Below, one piece after another: positions 8,120 to 15,396 of a DNA stretch of 38,266 nt (position 1 is the first letter of the stretch; every line of letters begins with the position of its first letter). This DNA is from Sedimentisphaerales bacterium. GTDB taxonomy: Bacteria; Planctomycetota; Phycisphaerae; Sedimentisphaerales; Anaerobacaceae. The notes beneath the pieces are model-generated. The model saw only the letters and a list, made by a program, of their open reading frames with translations, ran no database searches and was not told the origin of the DNA. The position numbers were made by a program, and so were the translations under genes. The stretch covers positions 1 to 38,266 of the forward strand of contig JAFGDN010000045.1 in NCBI GenBank assembly GCA_016932095.1, written 5' to 3'.

Positions 8120-9903
8120 TCCTTCTTTATAACGTAAACCGCCTGCTCAGCCCGCAGGTTCGGGGCGAATTTTAACGGTCTTGTGCTGAAGGCGATTTTG
8201 CTTTCGATTCTGACTCCCAGCTTATCGCAGAACCGGTCAAAATCCTTCAGGGTGAAAAAGTGCAGGTTGGGCGAATTATACCATTCAAAAGGCAGCTGCC
8301 CCGTAACAGGGGCCTTGCCGAAAAGCGCCATTTGCAGCCGGCATCGCCAGTGAGCAAAATTAGGAAAGCTGACAATCACTTTTTTGCCGATTCGCAACAA
8401 CTCCAGCAGCGCCTTTTCAGGATTTTTCAGCGTCTGGACCGTCTGCGACAATATCACGTAATCGAAACTCTTGTCGGCGTAAAAATTTAATCCCCGTTCG
8501 ACATCCTGCTGGATAACGGGGATGCGCCGGCAGATGCAATCGAGCACGAGGTTCTGTTCAAGCTCGATGCCCTCGCCTTTTATATTTTTATCGCGTAAAA
8601 GATTAGCCAAAAGCTCCCCCTGCCCGCAGCCGACGTCCAGAACCGAGCTGTTTGAAGCTATAAGCGATTCTATGAGGCCGTAATCGACCCTTGCCCTGTG
8701 CGGCTGTTCGTCGAGGAAGCTTACGCCCCGGCTCTGCCTGGTGTAACAGGAGCAGGGTTTATTGTTTTTGGGGTCGTAAGCCGCCTTTAAAAAGCAGCAT
8801 AAAAATTGTCCAAGCGCCTCGACCTCAAGCAAAAAGGCGTCGTGTCCGTAAGGCGACGCGATATTGCAGTAACTGACGTCTTTACGGTTGGCTGCGAGCG
8901 CCTCGACAATTTCCTTTGACTGCAGGGGCGTAAAGAGCCAGTCGCTCGACAAGCTGACCACAAAAAACCTGCTTTTGACGTCGGCGAACGCCTTTTCGAG
9001 CGAGCCGTAATCCTTAACGAGGTCGAAATAGTCCGACGCCCTGGTGATATAAAGGTAACTGTTGGCGTCGAACCGTTCGGCGAAACTCTGCCCCTGATAA
9101 TCGAGATATGTCTCGACGGCGAACTCCGAGTCGAAGTCGTACATATAATTCTCGGCGCTTCGCAGTTTTCTGCCGAATTTGGCGCGCATACTTTCTTCGG
9201 AGAGGTAGGTAATATGTCCAATCATCCGGGCGATTCCGAGCCCCTCGGCGGGCTGTTTGGAATACTGCCCGGCGGCGAAATTCGGGTCTGCCAGTATGGC
9301 GTTACGACCCACTGCGTCGAATGCAATTGATTGCGCGCTTAAATGGCTTGTTGTTGCTATCGGTATCGCGGCCCTGACAAAATCGGGGTAGAGAATCGCC
9401 CATTGCAAAACCTGCATACCGCCGATGGAGCCGCCCATAACTGCCAGCAGCTTCTTTACGCCCAGTTTATCTAAAAGCAGCTTTTGCACCCTGACCATAT
9501 CGGCTACCGTAATAATAGGGAAACCAAGTCCATATGGTTTGCCGGTTTTGTGATTGAGCGACGACGGCCCCGTCGTTCCCGAGCAGCCGCCCAGGAAGTT
9601 CGAGCAAATCACAAAATATTTATTGGTATCGATGCCTTTGCCTGGACCTACCATATTGTCCCACCAGCCGGGCTTTCGGTCATTAGGGGTATGAAGGCCC
9701 GCGACGTGGGCGTTGCCGCTGAGGGCGTGGCAAATCAAAATCACATTATCCCCATTGGCATCAATTCTGCCGTATGTTTCGTATGCAACATCGATAGGCC
9801 CCAGCGACTTGCCGCATTCGAGCGTAAGCGGGTTATCTTTTTCGACCACCCTTAACGTTTGCGTTTTTACGAAACCAATCGAGTTTTCTTTCGTGTCTGT
9901 CAT
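8116..9903 (-). CDS. metXW: MetX-MetW fusion: homoserine O-acyltransferase with methyltransferase-like domain
   Basis: Bifunctional-looking protein of 595 residues for methionine synthesis. ATG 9903 is used; an in-frame TTG at 9912 also lacks a clear ribosome site. Residues 1-380 are an alpha/beta hydrolase MetX that acylates homoserine from acetyl- or succinyl-CoA: nucleophile S159 in GGSIGGMQ, D321 in SLSSDWLFTP, H354 in YGHDAFLLE. Residues 401-595 match MetW, a class I methyltransferase fold (VLDVGCGQGELL at 421-432; SFPNFAHWRCRLQMALFG). In proteobacteria metX and metW are separate neighbours; here they are one polypeptide through a Cys-rich joint (about residues 375-395). Acetyl versus succinyl preference is not decided by these motifs. 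The NikR-like gene overlaps its 3' end. Confidence 0.92.
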   Translation of the reverse strand: MTDTKENSIGFVKTQTLRVVEKDNPLTLECGKSLGPIDVAYETYGRIDANGDNVILICHALSGNAHVAGLHTPNDRKPGWWDNMVGPGKGIDTNKYFVICSNFLGGCSGTTGPSSLNHKTGKPYGLGFPIITVADMVRVQKLLLDKLGVKKLLAVMGGSIGGMQVLQWAILYPDFVRAAIPIATTSHLSAQSIAFDAVGRNAILADPNFAAGQYSKQPAEGLGIARMIGHITYLSEESMRAKFGRKLRSAENYMYDFDSEFAVETYLDYQGQSFAERFDANSYLYITRASDYFDLVKDYGSLEKAFADVKSRFFVVSLSSDWLFTPLQSKEIVEALAANRKDVSYCNIASPYGHDAFLLEVEALGQFLCCFLKAAYDPKNNKPCSCYTRQSRGVSFLDEQPHRARVDYGLIESLIASNSSVLDVGCGQGELLANLLRDKNIKGEGIELEQNLVLDCICRRIPVIQQDVERGLNFYADKSFDYVILSQTVQTLKNPEKALLELLRIGKKVIVSFPNFAHWRCRLQMALFGKAPVTGQLPFEWYNSPNLHFFTLKDFDRFCDKLGVRIESKIAFSTRPLKFAPNLRAEQAVYVIKKD

Positions 9904-10049
9904 AACCGGCAAGTATAACTAAAATTAACTTTCTGTAAATAACCATGATGAACAGACCGGTTTGAAGTTCCCTAACTGCTTGTCGTTAAAGAGGTTATGA
10001 ACTTCGGGATTGATGCGACATTTTTTTGCTGTTCCGGGCGATATTTTTC

Positions 10050-10079
10050 TTGACACAGCCGGTTCTCATTTGGTAAATT
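10050..10079 (+). promoter_or_regulatory. candidate sigma-70 promoter of the PEP-CTERM gene
   Basis: TTGACA (10050-10055), an 18-base spacer, then TAAATT (10074-10079). It lies 288 bases before the start codon, implying a long untranslated leader. Confidence 0.55.
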
Positions 10080-10084
10080 GGGTA

Positions 10085-10367
10085 ATGTCAAGAGAAGTCA
10101 AGAAAGTGTGTAGATAGTTGGCTCCCTCGTGAGGAGGGTAAAGCCAAAAAACAGAACAGATGTTGTTGCGGTCTTTAGTTTTGTTGGACAGGCACAAGGT
10201 TATAAAAAAGGTGAAAGTCAATATAGTGCTTGTTTAGCGTGGTTTGAGACAGGCGCAACGTGGCAGGTGATCACCGCGCTTGTTGAGGGCAACGCGAATT
10301 TTGGCTTGTTGCCAAAAGAAACAAAAAGTGAAGAGAGTAATAACAACCGAAGAAGGAGGAGTTGAAT
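10085..10367 (+). other. long structured 5' leader of the PEP-CTERM gene
   Basis: About 280 bases without a convincing gene. Two hairpins can be drawn: GGCT-CCCTC-(GTGAG)-GAGGG-TAA-AGCC around 10120-10146, and TTTTGGC-(TTGTT)-GCCAAAA at 10299-10317. A 78-codon frame at 10129-10365 has no ribosome site or recognisable product. It does not match riboswitch consensus sequences I know. Confidence 0.4.
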
Positions 10368-11060
10368 ATGTGTAAAAAGTTAGTGTTTCTTGCAATGTTA
10401 GTTGCAATGGCTTCAACGGCCTGGGCGTACCCGCCAATCCCTTATTACGATGCTACCCCTGACAACACCTATATGGCAGCCGACTACGGTCCACTGGAAT
10501 ACGAGGACATCGAGTCAGCCGATGGTATTTGGCGTTTAAGAAGCGGATTTGGAATGGCTCCGACTGACACTGTGCTGCCGGCTACGCAGACAACCCAGGT
10601 TGATACCAGTATTGCGGGAACGATTCTCGAATCGACCGGCTGGGCGGACCCGCCAGATGATGTTCCTCGCCTGGTGACTATCGTTTCCGGTCTGGATGCT
10701 GGAAAGGAGTATGATGTGTATGTCTGCTTCTGGGGCGACCAGTCCGGAAGTCCGTGGCGCATTCGCGCAGGACTTACAAATGAAACGGAACTGCCGCTGT
10801 GGGTTATTGGTGATGGTGAATGGCAGGGCCCCACGACGCCCATTCAGGTTGGGCTCGACATGTCCAACCGTATTCTATATGCGGCATTAGTCGGCACCGT
10901 CACGGGCGTTGAATACATAGAGATGTTCGTAGAAGATGCACCGGCTGCGAATGGTAATGAGCGCACTTGGTATGACGGCGTCGCTTTAGATGTTCCTGAG
11001 CCGGCAACATTAGTACTGCTCGGCCTTGGCAGCTTGGCGTTACTCCGCAGGAAGAAATAA
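10368..11060 (+). CDS. PEP-CTERM sorting-signal protein
   Basis: Exported protein of 230 residues of unknown function. ATG 10368 follows AGGAGGA with a 7-base spacer. A signal peptide covers residues 1-21 (MCKKLVFLAMLVAMASTAWA). The C-terminus carries a full PEP-CTERM signal: VPEPATLVLLGLGSLALLRRKK without the first residues would not fit other tails, i.e. a PEP motif, a hydrophobic helix and a basic end. Such proteins are processed by an exosortase and anchored or released in exopolysaccharide-rich matrices (known for the family). The middle is beta-rich with few clear motifs (GKEYDVYVCFWGDQSGSPW). It is monocistronic, with its own promoter, leader and terminator. No exosortase gene is in the window. 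Confidence 0.88.
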   Translation: MCKKLVFLAMLVAMASTAWAYPPIPYYDATPDNTYMAADYGPLEYEDIESADGIWRLRSGFGMAPTDTVLPATQTTQVDTSIAGTILESTGWADPPDDVPRLVTIVSGLDAGKEYDVYVCFWGDQSGSPWRIRAGLTNETELPLWVIGDGEWQGPTTPIQVGLDMSNRILYAALVGTVTGVEYIEMFVEDAPAANGNERTWYDGVALDVPEPATLVLLGLGSLALLRRKK

Positions 11061-11109
11061 TTGAACACGAGCGGATAAAGTCAAAAAGGCAAAAAGTTAG
11101 TTTGAATCA

Positions 11110-11149
11110 AACCCGGGCCTGTCCAAAAGACGGGCCCGGGTTGTTTTTT
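11110..11149 (+). terminator. Rho-independent terminator of the PEP-CTERM gene
   Basis: A GC-rich stem AACCCGGGCC/GGCCCGGGTT (10 bp, extended inward by GTC/GAC) is followed by GTTTTTT. It lies 50 bp after the stop codon. Confidence 0.93.
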
Positions 11150-11271
11150 AGGCATTTATAGGACTTAGCAAAAGGACGCAAATTTTTCCTCTGCATTTGC
11201 CAAAAGTGTAAATAAAGCGCACTGAGATTAGTGTCGAAGTATCTTTGGCTTATACTTTATATATATGTAGT

Positions 11272-11328
11272 CCCGCGTTCCCTAAGAATCGGGTTTCACG
11301 CGATGTTTTGCTTACCACGTTATGCGGG
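11272..11328 (+). promoter_or_regulatory. structured leader upstream of the pilin operon
   Basis: Two mutually exclusive pairings share bases 11274-11276. Stem A pairs CGCGT (11274-11278) with ACGCG (11298-11302), with CCC/GGG inside. Stem B pairs CCCGC (11272-11276) with GCGGG (11324-11328). An A/T-rich TATACTTTATATATA block (11251-11265) just upstream could hold a -10 box, but I see no good -35. The rest of the gap 11150-11370 shows nothing else. Confidence 0.35.
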
Positions 11329-11370
11329 AAAACAATGGAAACAGGTTAAATGTTATCAGGAGAGTCACAC

Positions 11371-11820
11371 GTGCAATTAAAAAGACAAAGAAAGAGGAAA
11401 GAAAAGCGGCCCGCCTCGACTCGCTCGGCGCGAGTCGGGCCTGCGTCGTCCGGTATGACGATGATAGAAGTGATGGTAGCTGCTGTGATTCTGGTGATAG
11501 CCCTGATTGGCACATCGGCCATGTTCGTATCCGGAAGAAAACACATTATGAGCCAGCAGTTCTACCGGGCGTCGGCGCAGTTAGCCAGCCAGAAGCTCGA
11601 AGAGCTTAAGGCGACAGGGTACGACAGCGTGCCGGTAGGACAGAATGAGGAGCAGGTATCCTGGAACGGAGTGGCTTATACCAGGCAAACCGATGTGGCG
11701 CTGACGGCATCGCCGACAGCGGGAACCCCGAAACCATGCAAAAAGATTACAGTGACTATAAGCTGGTCTCTGGCTGCAGGCCAGCACGAAGCGCGACTCG
11801 TCACTTACATAGGACCTTAA
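11371..11820 (+). CDS. PilV/GspI-like prepilin
   Basis: Small pilin-type protein of 149 residues. GTG 11371 is chosen because AGGAG lies 8 bases upstream; ATG 11350 would add 7 residues without a good site. A long basic leader (about 28 residues) ends in SSGM, then the class III signal continues MTMIEVMVAAVILVIALIGTS: Gly at -1, Glu at +5 and a hydrophobic helix. The remaining 100 residues contain GYDSVPVGQNEEQVSWNG and AYTRQ, common in PilV-like minor pilins. First gene of the forward five-gene pilin operon; it stops 3 bases before the next start. Expected to be processed by a prepilin peptidase not seen here and inserted in a pilus or pseudopilus. Confidence 0.85.
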   Translation: MQLKRQRKRKEKRPASTRSARVGPASSGMTMIEVMVAAVILVIALIGTSAMFVSGRKHIMSQQFYRASAQLASQKLEELKATGYDSVPVGQNEEQVSWNGVAYTRQTDVALTASPTAGTPKPCKKITVTISWSLAAGQHEARLVTYIGP

Positions 11821-11823
11821 CTT

Positions 11824-12288
11824 ATGAAAAAGACAAATCGCACCGGATTAACAATTGTGGAGCTGATGGTTGCCGTCAGTGCCGCTTGCATTGTGGTGCT
11901 TTCCGCGGGGATAATTCTTGTCTATGGTCAGAAATCCTGGGACCAGGGACTGCGCCAGGCACATCTGCAAAGAGAAGTTTCACTGGTGATGCTACGGGTG
12001 AAGAAGTCCATAAGCGAAGGCCGGGCCGCGGTCGTCGATAATGACGGCCTGGGAGTCAAGATTTACAACAGCGCGGGATGGATACGATACCGGTATGAGG
12101 CCGGCCAGAATGACCTTGTGTATCAAATCGACGGCGAGGAGGAGCGGACGCTTCTCGACGGCATTGTGCAGGATGCGTCCTTCGACCTGGACCCTAATAC
12201 GGGCAAAATGGTATTAGTGGATATTGACCTGGAAAAGGACGGCGCTCAGGCCGGGCTTTCATCGAAGACGCTGATGCGTAATTTCTGA
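11824..12288 (+). CDS. PilW/GspJ-like prepilin
   Basis: Pilin-type protein of 154 residues with a short leader and class III signal TGLTIVELMVAVSAACIVVL (Gly -1, Glu +5). After the helix, the region with LRQAHLQREVSLVMLRVKKSI and a later YRYEAGQNDLVYQIDGEEERTLLDGI resembles PilW/GspJ minor pilins. ATG 11824 lies 3 bases after the preceding stop. It shares the operon with the three large pilin-like genes and is probably part of the same initiation complex (inference). A normal-sized minor pilin, slightly short for PilW. Confidence 0.85.
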   Translation: MKKTNRTGLTIVELMVAVSAACIVVLSAGIILVYGQKSWDQGLRQAHLQREVSLVMLRVKKSISEGRAAVVDNDGLGVKIYNSAGWIRYRYEAGQNDLVYQIDGEEERTLLDGIVQDASFDLDPNTGKMVLVDIDLEKDGAQAGLSSKTLMRNF

Positions 12289-12306
12289 ATGTAAAGGAGG
12301 GGTAAA

Positions 12307-13827
12307 ATGTTTACACGACCGAGGGGAATAGTTCTACCGATGGTGATTGCCTTCACTGCCATTCTTACTATTGTTGGTTTTGCGCTGCTGACGCTGGCCG
12401 AGCAGGAAATAATCCAGACGCGGATTGAGGCCGACAAGAACAAGGCGTTTTATTACGCCGAGGCGGGGATAGCCAGATTGAGCGAAAAGCTCGAAAAGCC
12501 CGTTGTCGGCGGATTGCCCGAATCCTTTAATGAAACGGTAGGACAGGGCGATTACCGCGTCGTAGTGGATGAGAACGACGGCGCCTGCTACGCGATTTCA
12601 ACGGGCGTGTCGGGCGTTGTTCAAAAGAAAATTCGGGTGCGGCTGTCTTTTCTGGCGGCGCCGTTCGAGAACGCCGTCTTTGCGATGAATAAAGGCGGCG
12701 GAAACTGGGCGTTTCAGCTAAGAGGCACGGGTAATCCCGTCGCCGCCCCGGGCAGGGAAAGGGGTGGTCGCGACGTTGTCAACGGTAATATCTTCGTCGA
12801 TGGAGACGCTTACCTGTACGAGCGAAGCGCCGTCAACCCGGCGCCTGCCCCGAATTCATACGAGCTTTACGGGGACGTGGGGGCTACGGGAAGCGTTTCG
12901 CTGTTTAACGACGCCACCGTGTCGGGAGCCATTAATCAGCATTCTGAACCGCCTCCTCCGGTGGATATTCTCGCGATGGACTACGAGCATCACAATACTC
13001 ACAACGTTTCTATGATATTCCAGAGCGCCGGCATCGGCTCGGGATATTTGCCCGCCGGAAATCAACTGAGGAATATATTCGTAAAAAATCCTGCCGACAG
13101 GGCTGCCGAGTGCAGCGCCACTTCCGGCGATGATTATTTCCTCGAACCGAGCAGTATAACGGGCGGTGCGGGCAGCGAAAAAGACGCGAAAACGCCCCTT
13201 GACCTGGGCGCTGACAGGGTCTATTACGTTGACGGAGACGTCTGGATTCACAACAAAATCACGTACGGTTTTAACGTTACAGGCAGGGTAACAATCGTGG
13301 CGACCGGCAATATTCATATCTGCGACAATACGAAATACGCCAACACAAACAGCTTGCTGGGCCTGGTGGCGTTAGGCAAATACGATAATTCAGGCAATCT
13401 AACCAGCGGCGGCAATATCTTCTTCGGCGATCCGCGATACGGGACGATGTTCCAGGTTGCGGGCTTGATGTTCGCGGCCAATGATTTCCTGTTCAATACC
13501 GATGTTATCAGCCGCCAGACGGCAGAACCAACGTCGGGATTTGTCGTCAACGGCAGTTTTGCCGCGATGAACAAGGTTTCAGTCGAACGCGACTGGTACA
13601 CCAAAGGCAGTGAAGCAAGGCCGGCCAGCTATGACCACGCTTCAGGTCAATGGATGGATTCGGTGACGAGAACGGCGTTATCTTCGGCGGAAGCCGGAAC
13701 GCTGCGGCATTATCAAATGGTTGTCAATTATGACGACAGGGTCCGAAGCCCGGAAACCCAGCCGCCGGGGCTGCCTCGCGGAATGGGAAGTATTTTCACA
13801 GGGTTCTCACACTGGGAAGAATTATAG
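12307..13827 (+). CDS. giant PilX/GspK-like pilin-type protein, copy 1
   Basis: Protein of 506 residues with a pilin-like N-terminus: basic MFTRPRG, then GIVLPMVIAFTAILTIVGFALLTLA, lacking Glu at +5 as in PilX and GspK. YYAEAGIARL follows, a PilX hallmark. Start ATG 12307 has AGGAGGGG upstream. The large C-terminal part (about 110-506) is beta-rich and conserved in all three copies: AVFAMN, AFQLRGTGN, NIFVDGDAYLYE, DDYFLEPS, RVYYVDGDVWIHN, GRVTIVATGNIHICDN, FAAMNKVSVERDWYTKG and a final PPGLPRGMGSIFTGFSHWEEL. Regular hydrophobic DG-rich strands suggest a beta-helix or similar. Copy 1 is the most divergent. Probably displayed at the tip or along a pseudopilus; function unknown. Confidence 0.8.
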   Translation: MFTRPRGIVLPMVIAFTAILTIVGFALLTLAEQEIIQTRIEADKNKAFYYAEAGIARLSEKLEKPVVGGLPESFNETVGQGDYRVVVDENDGACYAISTGVSGVVQKKIRVRLSFLAAPFENAVFAMNKGGGNWAFQLRGTGNPVAAPGRERGGRDVVNGNIFVDGDAYLYERSAVNPAPAPNSYELYGDVGATGSVSLFNDATVSGAINQHSEPPPPVDILAMDYEHHNTHNVSMIFQSAGIGSGYLPAGNQLRNIFVKNPADRAAECSATSGDDYFLEPSSITGGAGSEKDAKTPLDLGADRVYYVDGDVWIHNKITYGFNVTGRVTIVATGNIHICDNTKYANTNSLLGLVALGKYDNSGNLTSGGNIFFGDPRYGTMFQVAGLMFAANDFLFNTDVISRQTAEPTSGFVVNGSFAAMNKVSVERDWYTKGSEARPASYDHASGQWMDSVTRTALSSAEAGTLRHYQMVVNYDDRVRSPETQPPGLPRGMGSIFTGFSHWEEL

Positions 13828-13836
13828 GAGGATGTT

Positions 13837-15387
13837 ATGAGTTTGAATGACAAAATGTTCGGAAGGCAAAAGGGAATAGCCCTTCCCCTTGTTATAGCGT
13901 TCGCCTTCATCCTTGCAATCGTGGGAATTGGCTTATTAACGCTCGCCCAGCATGAAATACTTCAGACCCGCATCGAAACGGACAAGACAAGGGCTTTTTA
14001 TTACGCCGAATCCGGGCTGGCCAAACTTCAGGAAATATTTCAAAAACCGGTTATTTTAAGTGAGCTGGGTTCTGAAATATCAGGGTCAATAGAAGGGGGG
14101 AGTTATCGGGTCCTGCTCGATTTCGACCAGGTCCCCTGTTATGCATTTTCAATCGGCACATCCGGCTCGGTCCAGAAGCGTATCCGTGTCCAGGCGTATT
14201 TCCTTGCTCCGCCTTTCGAGAACGCCGTCTTTGCGATGAACAACACCGGCAATCCATATGCCTTTCAGCTCAGGGGAACGGGAAATGCCGTCCCGTATGG
14301 GTCGGTTCCCGGCGCCGAAAGAGGCGGCGCAGACAAAATATACGGCAATATCTTTGTGGATGGCGATGCTTACCTTTACGAGCAAAGCTCCATCAATCCG
14401 GCCCCAGCGCCGAATCCCTGGGGTCTTAACGGGGACCTCGGGGCGACTGGTACGGTTTCTCTCTTTGGCAGCGCCTCTGTATCGGGAACGATTAGTCAGA
14501 ACGCCGAGGAGCCGGACGCGTGGGACTTGCTATCGATGGATTACGCCAATAATAACACTCATAATGTTGGTCAGATATTTCAGTCGGCCGGCGTCTCTTC
14601 CGGCTACTTGCCTGTAGGTAATGCACTGAGGGACGTCTTTGTGAAAAATCCGGGCGACAGGTCCGCCGAATGTGCCACCACGACCGGCGACGATTACTTC
14701 TTCGAGCCGTCCACCGGCTTTGTAACCGGAGGCCCCAAGAGCGGGGATACGCCTCTTAACGCAGGCCAGAACAGGGTATATTACGTCGATGGCGACGTTT
14801 GGATTGAAAGCAATCCGACATACGGCTTCAATATGGAAGGAAGGGCGACAATTGTTGCTACCGGCAACATCCATATTTGCGACAACCTTCAATATAAAGA
14901 CGCCAACAGCTTACTGGGTATGATTGCTTTGGGTAAGTATGACGGCTCAGGTAATCTTGTCAGCGGGGGCAGCATTTATTTCGGCGACCCTGTTTACGGG
15001 AATATGGCTGTCTTTTCGGCGATTATGTATGCCGCCAAGGACTTCCTTTTCAATACCGACCGTATTACCAATAGACCTGCCGAACCTGATTCCGGATTTA
15101 TAATGACCGGCAGTTTCGCGGCAATGAACCAGGTCTCGATTGAACGGGACTGGTACACTAAGACAATCGGCACGCCAAAACCGGCCCGTTATAATACTTC
15201 GACCAGCACCTGGGTTGACGCAGAGACGGGAACGGTCCTGACCTCAACACAGATTAGCACTTTGAGGCATTATCAAATGGTTGTTAATTATGACGACAGG
15301 GTTCGAGACCAGGATACCCAGCCGCCCGGACTTCCCCGCGGGGGAATGAGTATTTTCGCCGGCTTTTCAAACTGGGAAGAAATTTGA
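13837..15387 (+). CDS. giant PilX/GspK-like pilin-type protein, copy 2
   Basis: Protein of 516 residues, paralogue of its neighbours. ATG 13837 follows AGGAGG, 9 bases after the preceding stop. The N-terminus SLNDKMFGRQKGIALPLVIAFAFILAIVGI... has Gly -1 and no Glu at +5, and YYAESGLAKLQEI follows. The C-terminal region keeps every conserved block (DGDAYLYEQS, GDDYFFEPSTGFVTGG, RVYYVDGDVWIES, ATIVATGNIHICDN, GGSIYFGDPVYGNM, ERDWYTK) and the WEEI terminus. By eye it is much closer to copy 3 than to copy 1. The nearly identical intergenic junctions before copies 2 and 3 point to tandem duplication of a gene-plus-ribosome-site unit. Confidence 0.8.
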   Translation: MSLNDKMFGRQKGIALPLVIAFAFILAIVGIGLLTLAQHEILQTRIETDKTRAFYYAESGLAKLQEIFQKPVILSELGSEISGSIEGGSYRVLLDFDQVPCYAFSIGTSGSVQKRIRVQAYFLAPPFENAVFAMNNTGNPYAFQLRGTGNAVPYGSVPGAERGGADKIYGNIFVDGDAYLYEQSSINPAPAPNPWGLNGDLGATGTVSLFGSASVSGTISQNAEEPDAWDLLSMDYANNNTHNVGQIFQSAGVSSGYLPVGNALRDVFVKNPGDRSAECATTTGDDYFFEPSTGFVTGGPKSGDTPLNAGQNRVYYVDGDVWIESNPTYGFNMEGRATIVATGNIHICDNLQYKDANSLLGMIALGKYDGSGNLVSGGSIYFGDPVYGNMAVFSAIMYAAKDFLFNTDRITNRPAEPDSGFIMTGSFAAMNQVSIERDWYTKTIGTPKPARYNTSTSTWVDAETGTVLTSTQISTLRHYQMVVNYDDRVRDQDTQPPGLPRGGMSIFAGFSNWEEI

Positions 15388-15396
15388 GAGGATGTT

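Noticed and set aside
8787-9221. 144-codon frame inside metXW
   Set aside because: Alternate frame of MetX; the MetX frame carries the catalytic residues.
10100-10150. Possible cyclic-di-GMP riboswitch before the PEP-CTERM gene
   Set aside because: GGGTAAAGCC resembles part of the GEMM-I core, but the conserved first half and tetraloop receptor are absent.
10129-10365. 78-codon frame before the PEP-CTERM gene
   Set aside because: No ribosome site, no recognisable product, and it lies in a hairpin-rich leader; treated as untranslated.
11241-11262. Possible sigma-54 promoter before the pilin operon
   Set aside because: TGGCTTATACTTT lacks the GC element at -12 with correct spacing.
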